The notes under the pieces are model-generated. The model had not been told where the DNA came from, made no database searches, and saw only the letters and a list, made by a program, of their open reading frames with translations. Positions 1-6,481 of a stretch of 11,777 bases of DNA are shown piece by piece. The stretch is taken from positions 1-11,777 of the forward strand of contig JAJYBT010000017.1 of the NCBI GenBank assembly GCA_021778875.1, given 5' to 3'. This DNA comes from Acidobacteriota bacterium. Lineage in GTDB: Bacteria; Acidobacteriota; Terriglobia; Terriglobales; Acidobacteriaceae. Each line of letters starts with the position of its first letter. Position 1 is the stretch's first letter. A program made the position numbers and the translations under genes.

Positions 1-326
1 GTGCGGGCGTTGGTGTGGGTGCGCTGGCCGCGTACCGGCAGGGAGCGACGGTGACGCGTGCCGCGGTAGCTCTGAATATCAATGAGGCGCTTGATGTGCA
101 TCGAGACGTCCTTGCGCAGGTCGCCTTCAACGCCTCCCTCGTCCTCAATTACCTGACGGATGCGGTTGACCTCTTCTTCGCCCAGATCCTGGATCTTCTT
201 GAAGGCATCCACATTCGCCTTCTCCAGAATCTGCAGCGCGCGCGGATCGCCGATTCCGTAAATGTATGTGAGCGCGATCCGGGCCTGCTTGTTGCGGGGC
301 AGATCGACGCCAGCAATACGTGCCAT
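1..326 (-). CDS. rpsM: 30S ribosomal protein S13 (3' end cut off by window edge)
   Basis: S13 sits in the head of the small subunit and contacts the P-site tRNA and the large subunit through intersubunit bridges. I translated this by hand from the ATG at 326-324: 108 complete codons are visible before the window ends. It opens [14 protein letters not shown], has the TYIYGIG helix-turn region at residues 20-26, and reaches the family signature (SYRG at 87-90, [10 protein letters not shown] at 99-108). Only the short basic C-terminal tail is missing. A clear AAGGA lies six bases before the start. It is the first gene of the alpha part of the operon and follows rpmJ by 155 nt, the usual order infA-rpmJ-rpsM. 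The identity is secure; the stop codon lies outside the window. Confidence 0.97.
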   Translation of the reverse strand, partial: MARIAGVDLPRNKQARIALTYIYGIGDPRALQILEKANVDAFKKIQDLGEEEVNRIRQVIEDEGGVEGDLRKDVSMHIKRLIDIQSYRGTRHRRSLPVRGQRTHTNAR

Positions 327-481
327 TCTCGGTCCTTATGCTGCTGCGGTTGTGTGCCTCCGGCCTTAACCGGCTCGCACGAGTTATGCGGTTGCTCCGG
401 GGTTCATCGCTAGCCTTCACTCAAGCTAACTAGCCCCTGCCCTAGGGCGTAGGAGGTTCCCGCGGTTTGCCCTGGCGTTGC
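327..481 (-). other. 155-nt rpmJ-rpsM spacer with short palindromes
   Basis: This gap separates the spc end (rpmJ) from the alpha start (rpsM). It contains a perfect 10-base palindrome GCCCTAGGGC at 439-448 and, further downstream, two GCTAG/CTAGC copies that could pair. I looked for a -10/-35 promoter on the minus strand, because alpha operons sometimes have one here, and saw no convincing pair. No U-tract follows any stem. It may be only spacer, or may hold a weak promoter or a leader for regulation of the alpha genes. Confidence 0.4.
333..337 (-). promoter_or_regulatory. Ribosome binding site of rpsM
   Basis: AAGGA on the minus strand, six bases before the ATG at 326. It fixes the start of the edge-truncated rpsM gene, which has no visible stop codon in the window. 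Confidence 0.8.
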
Positions 482-595
482 TTAGCCCTGGCGCTGCTTG
501 TGCTTTGCGTTCTCGCAGATCACCCGAACCACCCCGCGGCGGTTGATGACCTTGCACTTCGCGCAAATCTTCTTTACGGATGCACGAACCTTCAT
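482..595 (-). CDS. rpmJ: 50S ribosomal protein L36, zinc-binding form
   Basis: L36 is the smallest large-subunit protein and stabilises 23S rRNA near the base of the L7/L12 region. The gene is 37 codons plus TAA, read directly from the ATG at 595-593. It opens [15 protein letters not shown]. Cys11, Cys14, Cys27 and His32 form the C-x2-C-x12-C-x4-H zinc site, so this is the zinc-containing (C+) form of the protein. The length is exactly that of the family. An AAGGG lies nine bases before the start. It lies between infA and rpsM, the usual position for rpmJ. Confidence 0.97.
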   Translation of the reverse strand: MKVRASVKKICAKCKVINRRGVVRVICENAKHKQRQG

Positions 596-611
596 CTGTT
601 GCTGCCCTTCT

Positions 612-634
612 CCGCGCATAGAAACGAGGCGCGG
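612..634 (-). other. Stem-loop in the infA-rpmJ spacer
   Basis: CCGCGC and GCGCGG pair perfectly over six bases around an 11-base loop. The stem lies about 20 bases after the infA stop and ends about 16 bases before the rpmJ start. The next bases on the minus strand are GAGAAGGGC, so the rpmJ ribosome binding site follows directly and there is no U-tract. It could influence rpmJ translation; the pairing itself is visible but its function is inferred. Confidence 0.45.
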
Positions 635-654
635 GTTATCAAGAAAATCAAAGC

Positions 655-873
655 CTACTTGTAGCGGTACACAATCCGCCCGCGGTTCAGGTCGTAGGGG
701 CTCAGCTCCACGGCCACGCGGTCGCCCGGCAGAATGCGGATAAAGTTCTTGCGCATCCTTCCCGATACATGGGTCAAAACCTCGTGATTGTTCTCGAGCT
801 TGACCTTGAACATGGCATTGGGCAACGTCTCAATGACCGTTGCCATCACCTCAATCGCGTCTTCCTTCGACAA
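655..873 (-). CDS. infA: Translation initiation factor IF-1
   Basis: IF-1 binds the A site of the 30S subunit and helps IF-2 and IF-3 choose the initiator tRNA. The protein is a single OB fold, visible from SKEDAIEV through [38 protein letters not shown] and [13 protein letters not shown] chose the TTG at 873-871. It gives 72 residues, exactly the usual IF-1 length, beginning (M)SKEDAIEV, and it has AGGAG 11 bases upstream. The frame is open to a GTG at 885, which would give 76 residues, but that GTG overlaps the AGGAG itself and so would have no usable ribosome binding site. The gene follows map by 54 nt and precedes rpmJ by 59 nt. Identity is very secure; the start is fairly secure. Confidence 0.96.
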   Translation of the reverse strand: MSKEDAIEVMATVIETLPNAMFKVKLENNHEVLTHVSGRMRKNFIRILPGDRVAVELSPYDLNRGRIVYRYK

Positions 874-885
874 ACTGTTTTCCAC

Positions 886-890
886 TCCTG
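886..890 (-). promoter_or_regulatory. Ribosome binding site that decides the infA start
   Basis: The minus strand reads CAGGAGTGGAAAACAGTTTG. The last G of AGGAG (at 885) is also the first base of the upstream GTG, so the element cannot serve that codon. It is 11 bases from the TTG at 873, a usable though long spacing. Confidence 0.6.
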
Positions 891-910
891 CAGGCCACGC
901 GTGCAGCCTG
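891..910 (-). other. Stem-loop just upstream of the infA ribosome binding site
   Basis: The 20 bases fold into an eight-pair stem (two G-U pairs) with a four-base loop ACGC: CAGGCTGC pairs with GUGGCCUG. The 3' arm ends next to the C of CAGGAG, so the hairpin abuts the infA ribosome binding site. It lies 17 bases after the map stop codon. No U-tract follows, so it is not an intrinsic terminator. A role in infA translation or mRNA stability is inference. Confidence 0.5.
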
Positions 911-927
911 CCTGTTATCCGAGCCGT

Positions 928-1680
928 CTACTCGGTCAAAATCCTCGCGCCAGACTCCGTTACCGCGACGGTGTGCTCAAAATGAGCGCTCATGCTCCCG
1001 TCATCCGTTACCGCCGTCCAGCCATCCTTCAAAACCCGCACCTCGGGCTTGCCGATATTCACCATCGGCTCAATCGCAATCACCATGCCCGGCCGCAGCT
1101 TCATGCCGCGACCCGGCTCGCCAAAGTTCGGCACCTGCGGATCTTCATGCATGTTCGATCCGATGCCGTGCCCGACGAAATCCCGCACCACGGAAAAGCC
1201 TTCCGCTTCCACCACGCCCTGCACCGCGGCGCCGATATCCCCCAGCGTTGCCCCCGGCTTGACCACCGCAATGCCGGCACGCAGCGACTCTTCCGTTACC
1301 TTCAGCAGCCGCGCCGTGTCCGGTGCAAGCTTTTCGCCCACCGGAACCGTAATGGCAGCATCGCCAAAGTAGCCGTCAATAATCGCCCCGCAGTCGACGG
1401 AAACGATGTCCCCTTCCTTCAGGACCCGCTTCTTCGACGGAATGCCGTGCACCACTTCGCTGTTCACCGAGGTGCACAGCACGCAGGGATAGCCGTGATA
1501 CCCCTTGAACGCAGGCTTGGCGCCCAGGGCGGCAATGCGCGCCTCGGCCACCTTTTCCAGATCGAGAGTCGTGGCGCCCGGCTTCACATGCTCGCGCACC
1601 AGTTCCAGCACCTCGCGAACCACCCGGCCCGCGCGGCGCATCTTCTCGATCTCGTCCTGCGACTTCAGAACTACAGCCAC
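928..1680 (-). CDS. map: Type I methionine aminopeptidase
   Basis: This cytoplasmic metalloprotease removes the initiator Met from new proteins when the second residue is small. The 250-residue form from the GTG at 1680 opens (M)AVVLKSQDEIEKMRRAG. All five metal ligands and the catalytic His are present: His78 (VVHGIP), Asp96 (SVDCGA), Asp107 (GYFGDAA), His171 (VGHGIGS), Glu204 (IAIEPM) and Glu235 (HFEHTVAV). The positions almost match the E. coli enzyme. There is no N-terminal zinc-finger or SH3-like extension, so this is the short type Ia class. The frame is open upstream to a TTG at 1719, adding 13 residues, but AGGG lies eight bases before the chosen GTG. It follows adk by 59 nt, as in many spc operons. 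Start moderately sure; function sure. Confidence 0.96.
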   Translation of the reverse strand: MAVVLKSQDEIEKMRRAGRVVREVLELVREHVKPGATTLDLEKVAEARIAALGAKPAFKGYHGYPCVLCTSVNSEVVHGIPSKKRVLKEGDIVSVDCGAIIDGYFGDAAITVPVGEKLAPDTARLLKVTEESLRAGIAVVKPGATLGDIGAAVQGVVEAEGFSVVRDFVGHGIGSNMHEDPQVPNFGEPGRGMKLRPGMVIAIEPMVNIGKPEVRVLKDGWTAVTDDGSMSAHFEHTVAVTESGARILTE

Positions 1681-1739
1681 CCGATTAACCCTGCTCCCAG
1701 CGCCGTCCTGCACGCGCAAAAGACCGCCTGCCGGCCGCC

Positions 1740-2456
1740 CTACCTGCGCAGCCGCTCGACGGCAGCAACAATTCCGGACGCAATCGAGGCAATCGCCCCG
1801 CTCCCGTCCACTTCCGCAAAACGTCCCAGTTCCCTGTAATGCTCAACAACCGGCGCAGTCTGGGCCGAATAAGCGCGCATGCGCTCGGTAAAGACCTGCT
1901 CCGTATCATCCGCTCGCTGAGCGAGTTCTGCACCATCTACGTCGCAAAAACCCGCCTTCCGCGGCGGATTTGAGTAAATGTTGTAGATGCGCTGACAGAC
2001 TGGACAGTTCCTGCGACCCGTAATACGGCGCAATAATTGATTATAGTCCACATGGATACTGACAGCAACCACCGGAAGCGACTCCGGACGTGCCGCCAGC
2101 CTGCCATCCAGCCAACTGGCCTGCGGCAGCGTCCGCGGAAAACCGTCCAGGATGTAGCCCCGGGCCGTGTCCGAATCCTGCAGGCGAATGGCCACCATCT
2201 CATTGACCAGCGAATCCGGGACCAAATCCCCGCGCTGCATTACTTCCTGTGCCACCTTGCCCAGCGCAGTTCCCTGCGCCACGTGCCCTCGCAGCAGGTC
2301 TCCCGTGGAGATCTGCGGAATACTCCACAACTTGACCAGCTCTTTGGCCTGAGTTCCTTTTCCGGCGCCGGGCGCCCCCAGCAAAAGAATGGGGCCGGGG
2401 ACTGACGTGGTCACCGTATCCCGGCCATCTTCTACAGCAGTTGCAGATGACGACAT
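1740..2456 (-). CDS. adk: Adenylate kinase with zinc-binding LID domain
   Basis: Adk converts ATP plus AMP to two ADP and keeps the adenylate pool balanced. The P-loop GAPGAGKGT is at residues 27-35, the AMP-binding STGDLLR at 50-56, and DGFPRT at 104-109. The LID is the long bacterial type with Cys151, Cys154, Cys171 and Asp174. This C-x2-C-x16-C-x2-D pattern is the zinc site known from Bacillus adenylate kinase. At 238 residues it is longer than the usual 210-220 because about 20 residues precede the first beta strand, where most family members have one or two. The ATG shares its A with the secY stop (TAATG) and AAGGA lies about ten bases before it, which supports this start and coupling to secY. 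A GTG 14 codons inside (2414) is a possible alternative. Confidence 0.96.
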   Translation of the reverse strand: MSSSATAVEDGRDTVTTSVPGPILLLGAPGAGKGTQAKELVKLWSIPQISTGDLLRGHVAQGTALGKVAQEVMQRGDLVPDSLVNEMVAIRLQDSDTARGYILDGFPRTLPQASWLDGRLAARPESLPVVAVSIHVDYNQLLRRITGRRNCPVCQRIYNIYSNPPRKAGFCDVDGAELAQRADDTEQVFTERMRAYSAQTAPVVEHYRELGRFAEVDGSGAIASIASGIVAAVERLRR

Positions 2457-3841
2457 TACCAGGTTTTCCTTCCGCGGATGCGACCGGAGCGCGGGGAAAA
2501 GCCATCATAATGACGCATGATCAGCTGCGATTCGATCTGGTTGATGGTGTCCATAGCTACACCCACTACAATCAGCAGCGAGGTGCCGCCAAAGTAGAAG
2601 TTGACCCCCAAACCATGTGTCGCCCAGGCCGGCAGACTCTCAAAAAACCGGCCGATGAGCCAAATCTTATCGAAGCGGATACCCGAAATCAGGAAGGTGG
2701 GCACCAGGGAAATTACGATCAAGTACAACGCGCCAACCAGCGTGATCCGGGTAAGAATGTCGTTGATGAAATCCGAAGTGCGCTTGCCGGGACGGATACC
2801 GGGGATGAAGGAGCCGGACTTGCGGAAGTTGTCCGCAATGTCATCGGGCTTCATGATGATCGACACGTAGAAGTACGCGAAGAAGATGATCCCCAGCATG
2901 TACAGGAACTCGTACCACGGGTAGCCGGGCTGCAGCGCCTGCATAATGGGTTCCAGGAAGCGGCTGTTCTGCACCCACTCCACCTGGCCGAACAGCAGCG
3001 GAGCCGACAGAATCGAGCTGGCAAAGATGACCGGCATCACGCCGCCGGAGTTCACCTTCAGCGGCAGATGGCTGGACTGCCCGCCCATCATGCGGCGGCC
3101 CACAATGCGCCGCGCACTCTGGATGGGAATCCGGCGCTCTGACCGCTCCACGAAGACAATGAAGGCAACCACGGCGATCATGCCCACCAGAAGAACGGCA
3201 ATCGCCATAATCGTCAGCGATCCCCAGGCGTTGGTCTGCACCTTCTGCAGCAGATCGCCCACGCCGCGGGGCAGGCCCGCAACGATGCCCGCGAAGATCA
3301 GCAGGCTCATGCCGTTGCCGATGCCGCGATCGGTAATCTGCTCGCCCAGCCACATGATGAAGGCCGTGCCGGTCGTCAGCGTCAGAATGGTCATCAGGCT
3401 GAAGCCGATGCCCGGATTCAGCACCAGGCCCTGCCGGGTCAGAATGGCTGCAATGCCGATGGACTGCAGCGCGCCCAGAATCACCGTCAGGTAACGGGTC
3501 CACTGCGTGATCTTCCGGCGGCCCAGCTCGCCTTCCTTCTGGATCCGCGCCAGCGGCTCATACACCACCGTGAGCAGCTGGAAGATGATGGAGGCCGTGA
3601 TGTAGGGCATGATGCCCAGGGCAAAGATCGTCATGCGGCGCAGGTTTCCGCCGCCAAACAGATCCATCAGGCCCAGGGCCGAGCCGCTCTGCTGGCTGAA
3701 CAGCAGCTCAAGCTGATGCGTGTTTACGCCGGGCGTCGGAATGAACGCGCCCAGGCGGTACACGGCCAGAATACCCATCGTGAACAAAACCCGCTTGCGC
3801 AGGTCAGGAATCCGGAAGATATTGAGAAACTTCTCAAGCAT
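2456..3841 (-). CDS. secY: Protein translocase subunit SecY
   Basis: SecY is the pore of the SecYEG channel in the cytoplasmic membrane, through which proteins are exported or inserted. The 461-residue protein shows ten hydrophobic segments, roughly at 19-36, 70-93, 116-134, 148-167, 176-192, 209-232, 267-286, 310-330, 363-386 and 417-435. The plug region (about 55-69, GSALGLMDLFGGGNLRRM) precedes segment 2. The ribosome- and SecA-binding loop between segments 8 and 9 is intact: KPDDIADNFRKSG at 331-343 and FIPGIRPGKRT at 345-355. FGGTSLLIVVGV marks segment 10. The loop between segments 9 and 10 is somewhat long (about 387-416) and rich in Trp and Phe. The start ATG at 3841 has only a weak GCGGA before it, preceded by a hairpin (3862-3896). 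adk overlaps the stop by one base. Confidence 0.98.
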   Translation of the reverse strand: MLEKFLNIFRIPDLRKRVLFTMGILAVYRLGAFIPTPGVNTHQLELLFSQQSGSALGLMDLFGGGNLRRMTIFALGIMPYITASIIFQLLTVVYEPLARIQKEGELGRRKITQWTRYLTVILGALQSIGIAAILTRQGLVLNPGIGFSLMTILTLTTGTAFIMWLGEQITDRGIGNGMSLLIFAGIVAGLPRGVGDLLQKVQTNAWGSLTIMAIAVLLVGMIAVVAFIVFVERSERRIPIQSARRIVGRRMMGGQSSHLPLKVNSGGVMPVIFASSILSAPLLFGQVEWVQNSRFLEPIMQALQPGYPWYEFLYMLGIIFFAYFYVSIIMKPDDIADNFRKSGSFIPGIRPGKRTSDFINDILTRITLVGALYLIVISLVPTFLISGIRFDKIWLIGRFFESLPAWATHGLGVNFYFGGTSLLIVVGVAMDTINQIESQLIMRHYDGFSPRSGRIRGRKTW

Positions 3842-3861
3842 GTGTGCGTATCCGCTTTACA

Positions 3862-3896
3862 GGCGGCTGCCGGTTTTGGCTTCCGGCTCTGCCGCC
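3862..3896 (-). other. Compound stem-loop in front of secY
   Basis: On the minus strand GGCGGC pairs with GCCGCC (outer, six pairs) and GCCGG with CCGGC (inner, five pairs), with a small internal loop (AGA against A) and a nine-base end loop AAGCCAAAA. It lies in the 107-nt rplO-secY spacer and ends 20 bases before the secY ATG. What follows is TGTAAAGCGGATACGC, not a U-tract, so it is not a standard terminator. The secY ribosome binding site is weak and lies right after it, so control of secY translation or mRNA processing is possible, but this is inference. Confidence 0.55.
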
Positions 3897-3948
3897 TTCG
3901 AATCTTTTGTACAGACCATCTTAGCCGGGAACTGCCCGCTCTGTCCTC

Positions 3949-4410
3949 TTAGACAGCCGCAGGCGCACCCACAACCACAGCCTTGCCGCCGGCCTTCTCA
4001 ATCTTCTCCACCGCCGACTTGGAAAACTTGTGCGCGTGGATGGTCTTGGCCGAGGTCAGCTCGCCGGAGCCCAGAATCTTGATCAGCGCCTTCTTGCTCG
4101 AGACCAGGCCCAGCTTCTTGTAGTCGTCCAGGGCGATCTCCGCCACGTTCACTTCGGCGATGCGATCCAGGTTCAGCACGGTGTACTCGGTGCGGAAGAT
4201 GTTGGTAAAGCCGCGCTTGGGCAAACGGCGATGCAGCGGCATCTGGCCGCCTTCAAAACCGCGCATCAGGCTGGAGCCCGAACGCGATCCCTGGCCCTTG
4301 TGGCCGCGGGTTGAGGTCTTGCCCATGCCGGAGCCCATACCCCGGCCTACGCGCTTGCGCCCGGTGTTGGCGTTCTTGGGCGCGCGCAGATTCGAAAGAT
4401 TCTTAGCCAT
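3949..4410 (-). CDS. rplO: 50S ribosomal protein L15
   Basis: L15 is a late-assembly protein that threads its extended N-terminus into 23S rRNA. The 153-residue protein opens MAKNLSNLRAPKNANTGRKR and has the Gly- and Lys-rich arm VGRGMGSGMGKTSTRGHKGQ at 21-40. A globular part follows, with GFEGGQMPLHRRLPKRGF at about 51-68. The C-terminal part (KILGSGELT ... FSKSAVEKIEKAGG) carries the usual L15 signature. Length is close to the 144-150 of most homologues. GAGG lies about six bases before the ATG. It stands between rpmD and secY as expected, but is separated from rpmD by 151 nt and from secY by 107 nt, both unusually wide. Confidence 0.98.
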   Translation of the reverse strand: MAKNLSNLRAPKNANTGRKRVGRGMGSGMGKTSTRGHKGQGSRSGSSLMRGFEGGQMPLHRRLPKRGFTNIFRTEYTVLNLDRIAEVNVAEIALDDYKKLGLVSSKKALIKILGSGELTSAKTIHAHKFSKSAVEKIEKAGGKAVVVGAPAAV

Positions 4411-4561
4411 GTTTTCCTCGCTGTAGCGCCGGCAGCGACTGGCGCCGCCGACTCGCGTCTGTTGTGGTCCGCCCCAGGTGTTTCCTGCTCTGCCCGCCTT
4501 GTCACAGGCGGCAAAGCGAATCTCCGGGAGCGTCCGGTTCCTTGGAGCCCGCTCGACTGGA
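4411..4561 (-). other. 151-nt rpmD-rplO spacer with a stem-loop
   Basis: There is no coding sequence here. The clearest structure is at 4494-4511, where CCGCCT and AGGCGG pair over six bases around a six-base loop. Short GCGCC/GGCGC repeats lie nearer rplO. The bases after the stem on the minus strand are GGCAGAGCAGG, with no U-run, so no terminator is indicated. No promoter hexamers stand out. Confidence 0.4.
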
Positions 4562-4750
4562 TTAGTCTTCCAGGATGCGAACCAGGTGCGGAACTGTCTT
4601 CACCATGCCGCGCACGGACTCGTTGTCCACGCGCTCCACGATCTGGTTCAGCCGCGTAAAGCCCAGTCCCTTGATCACCAGCTTGTGCTTCACCGGCGTG
4701 GCAATGGCCGAGCGGTAGTACTGAATGCGAATCTTCTTCGTTTCGGCCAT
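4562..4750 (-). CDS. rpmD: 50S ribosomal protein L30
   Basis: L30 is a small two-domain protein on the solvent side of the large subunit. At 62 residues it matches the usual 58-62. It opens MAETKKIRIQYYRSAIATPV and contains the family signature IKGLGFTRLNQIVERVDN (about 26-43), followed by RGMVKTVPHLVRI. A strong AGGAG sits inside the last codons of rpsE, eight bases before the ATG, and only two bases separate the rpsE stop from this start (TAA TC ATG). That points to translation coupled with S5. L30 is absent from some bacteria, so its presence here is worth noting, but it is in its normal place. Confidence 0.97.
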   Translation of the reverse strand: MAETKKIRIQYYRSAIATPVKHKLVIKGLGFTRLNQIVERVDNESVRGMVKTVPHLVRILED

Positions 4751-4752
4751 GA

Positions 4753-5262
4753 TTAGAGCTCCTCTACCAGCTTGCCGCGGGTGCTCGCCACTTCGTTCCG
4801 GTCGCGCAGCTGCACCAGGGCATCGAACGTAGCCTTGATCACGTTATGCGGATTGGCGGTTCCCAGGCTCTTGGTCAGCACATTCTGCACGCCCGCCGAG
4901 GTCATCACCGCGCGCACTGCGCCGCCGGCGATCACGCCCGTACCTTCCGGCGCGGGCTTCAGCAGCACCTGGCCCGATCCGAAACGGCCCAGCACCTGAT
5001 GGGGAATCGTGGTCTCGGTCAGGTTCACCTTCACCAGATTCTTCTTGGCCGACTCGATCCCCTTGCGAATCGCCTGGGGAACTTCCTTGGCCTTGCCCGA
5101 ACCATAGCCCACCACGCCCGAAGCGGCGTCGCCCACCACCACCAGCGCGGCAAACGACATGTTCTTGCCGCCCTTGACCACCTTGGTCACGCGATTGATG
5201 GCCACCACCTGATCCTTCAGGTTGTACTGGTTGGCATCGAGTTTCTTCTTCAACATCGTCAT
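4753..5262 (-). CDS. rpsE: 30S ribosomal protein S5
   Basis: S5 lies on the back of the small subunit, lines the mRNA entry region and affects decoding accuracy. From the ATG at 5262 it has 169 residues, near the usual 160-175. The N-terminal dsRBD-like domain shows [20 protein letters not shown] (about 23-42), then [18 protein letters not shown] (51-68). The C-terminal domain shows [18 protein letters not shown] and [24 protein letters not shown] lies nine bases before the chosen ATG. The frame stays open to 5337, adding 25 residues with no resemblance to S5, so I leave that out. A second ATG two codons in (5256) is possible. It follows rplR by 98 nt and is coupled to rpmD. Confidence 0.97.
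   Translation of the reverse strand: MTMLKKKLDANQYNLKDQVVAINRVTKVVKGGKNMSFAALVVVGDAASGVVGYGSGKAKEVPQAIRKGIESAKKNLVKVNLTETTIPHQVLGRFGSGQVLLKPAPEGTGVIAGGAVRAVMTSAGVQNVLTKSLGTANPHNVIKATFDALVQLRDRNEVASTRGKLVEEL
4759..4763 (-). promoter_or_regulatory. Ribosome binding site of rpmD inside the end of rpsE
   Basis: AGGAG lies within the final codons of rpsE, eight bases before the rpmD ATG. Together with the two-base gap it suggests coupled translation of S5 and L30. Confidence 0.75.
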
Positions 5263-5347
5263 TCTTTTCTGTCCTTCCGGGCCGCTTCGCGCTTCCCTGG
5301 AAAAGCCTTGTTCGTACCGGCCGAGCATCTCGACCAAAAAGTCAGCC

Positions 5348-5360
5348 GCACCGATGGTGC
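5348..5360 (-). other. Small hairpin directly after the rplR stop codon
   Basis: GCACC and GGTGC pair over five bases around the loop ATC, starting at the very next base after the rplR TAA. Six bases further on is a run of five T (GACTTTTTGG). The stem is short and the T-run is not adjacent, so a weak terminator is possible but not supported well; it could equally protect or mark a processing site. Confidence 0.35.
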
Positions 5361-5717
5361 TTAGAACTCCAGGCCCGCCTCGCGCGCCGCATCTGCCAGC
5401 GCCTTGATGCGTCCGTGATAGAGGAAGCCGCCGCGATCAAAAACCACCTTCTTGATGCCCTTCCCCACAGCCTGCTCGGCGACCGCCTTGCCAATCTCCT
5501 TGGCTGCGGCCACGTTCCCGCCGGTCTTCAGCTTCAGCGACAGCGTGGAGGCCGAAGCCAGCGTTTCGCCCTTCTGGTCATCAATCAACTGCGCGTAAAT
5601 GTGGTTCAGCGAGCGGTACACGTTCAGCCGCGGGCGCTCGGCCGTGCCGGAAAGCTTCTGGCGAATGCGGGCGTGAATGCGCTGGCGGATTGCGTTTCTC
5701 TTGGTCTGCGTAATCAT
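5361..5717 (-). CDS. rplR: 50S ribosomal protein L18
   Basis: L18 binds 5S rRNA together with L5 and L25 and helps dock it in the central protuberance. The 118-residue protein is of normal length. It has a basic N-terminus ([20 protein letters not shown]), then the typical core [20 protein letters not shown] (about 24-43), [15 protein letters not shown], and the C-terminal [20 protein letters not shown] with [10 protein letters not shown] at the end. The ribosome binding site is weak (GGACGAGAGACC before the ATG). Wide gaps flank it, 110 nt to rplF and 98 nt to rpsE, each containing a hairpin. Confidence 0.98.
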   Translation of the reverse strand: MITQTKRNAIRQRIHARIRQKLSGTAERPRLNVYRSLNHIYAQLIDDQKGETLASASTLSLKLKTGGNVAAAKEIGKAVAEQAVGKGIKKVVFDRGGFLYHGRIKALADAAREAGLEF

Positions 5718-5784
5718 CGGTCTCTCGTCCCTATCAGCGGAGCCGCCCTGCAGCCCCGTTCGGTTGTTATTCAGTGGTGCCGGA

Positions 5785-5818
5785 GCGGGGCAAACCGGCT
5801 CAGCCGGCTAGCCCCCGC
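5785..5818 (-). other. Compound GC-rich stem-loop after rplF
   Basis: GCGGGG pairs with CCCCGC (six pairs), with one more C-G beyond a bulged G, and the inner CCGGC pairs with GCCGG around a three-base loop TGA. The structure starts nine bases after the rplF TAA, in the 110-nt rplF-rplR spacer. The sequence after it (TCCGGCACCACTGAATAAC) has no U-tract. The pairing is clear; whether it is a processing, pausing or stability element is unknown. Confidence 0.55.
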
Positions 5819-5827
5819 GTTCCGCCT

Positions 5828-6367
5828 TTACTTCGAACCGGTCTTGCCGGCCTTCTTCTTCAGCTTCTCGTTCGAGTAGCGCACGCCCTTGTTCTTGTAC
5901 GGGTCCGGCTTGCGCAGCGACCGCATGTCGGCGGCCACCTGGCCCACCTTCTGGCGGTCAATGCCGGAGATGGTCAGGTGCGTCTGCTTGGGGTCAATCG
6001 CTACATCAATGCCCGTGGGCAGCGGAAACTCGATGGGGTGGGAGTAGCCCAGGGTAAACACCACCGTGCCCTTGCCCTTCAGCTCGGCACGATAGCCGAT
6101 GCCCACGATGTCCAGCTCCTTCGTCCAGCCCTTGGTCACGCCTTCAACGGCGTTGAAGACCAGTGCGCGGGTCAGGCCGTGCACCGCCGCGTGCTTGTCG
6201 CTCTCGCGCTGCACCAGCAGGTGGCCGTCCTTGGACTCCAGCGTGATGCCCTCGGCAACCAGCGCGGAAACCTTGCCCTTGGGTCCTTCCACCAGAACCG
6301 TATTGCCCTCAACCTTGTACTTCACGCCCGCCGGAAGCGGGATCGGCTTCTTTCCAATACGCGACAT
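5828..6367 (-). CDS. rplF: 50S ribosomal protein L6
   Basis: L6 lies near the factor-binding site and contacts the sarcin-ricin loop region of 23S rRNA. At 179 residues it matches the usual 175-180. It begins [20 protein letters not shown], with two similar beta domains: the first runs to about residue 80, the second holds [20 protein letters not shown] (about 84-103) and [16 protein letters not shown]. The C-terminal signature is [17 protein letters not shown] followed by a Lys-rich tail. AAGGA is eight bases before the ATG. It lies between rpsH and rplR as in other spc operons, with 114- and 110-nt spacers on either side. Confidence 0.98.
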   Translation of the reverse strand: MSRIGKKPIPLPAGVKYKVEGNTVLVEGPKGKVSALVAEGITLESKDGHLLVQRESDKHAAVHGLTRALVFNAVEGVTKGWTKELDIVGIGYRAELKGKGTVVFTLGYSHPIEFPLPTGIDVAIDPKQTHLTISGIDRQKVGQVAADMRSLRKPDPYKNKGVRYSNEKLKKKAGKTGSK

Positions 6368-6481
6368 CGAATCAATCCTTTATTGGCTTGCGAGTCCCGA
6401 GGAGGCTCATGCCTCTCCGTTCCACTGCAGCCCTTGGGCGCCTGCGCCCGAAAACACAGCCCGGATATCCGGACCGGCAGC
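6368..6481 (-). other. 114-nt rpsH-rplF spacer with three inverted repeats
   Basis: In transcription order there is a perfect 12-base palindrome CCGGATATCCGG (6461-6472), eight bases after the rpsH stop. Next is GGGCGC/GCGCCC at 6436-6449, a six-pair arm if the two-base centre is allowed or five pairs with a four-base loop. Last is GAGGC/GCCTC around ATGA at 6402-6415. None is followed by a U-tract. Three separate palindromes in so short a gap is more than expected by chance at this base composition, although I have not computed that. Confidence 0.5.

Noticed and set aside
327..481. Promoter for the alpha operon before rpsM
   Set aside because: Words such as TTGAGT occur, but no -10 box lies at the right distance; the region is no better than chance by eye.
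1681..1719. N-terminal extension of map by 13 residues to a TTG
   Set aside because: The GTG at 1680 has a better placed AGGG and gives the usual N-terminus; the extension is Gly/Arg-rich without family support. It is not fully excluded.
769..1839. Plus-strand open frame of 356 codons
   Set aside because: It is antisense to infA, map and the end of adk, with no recognisable domain and a composition dictated by the opposite strand.
5263..5337. N-terminal extension of rpsE by 25 residues
   Set aside because: The extension has no S5 similarity, and a good ribosome binding site (AAGGA) sits nine bases before the ATG at 5262.
5336..5360. Intrinsic terminator after rplR (hairpin plus TTTTT)
   Set aside because: The stem has only five pairs and the T-run begins six bases beyond it, then G-rich sequence follows; a terminator here would also cut the operon.
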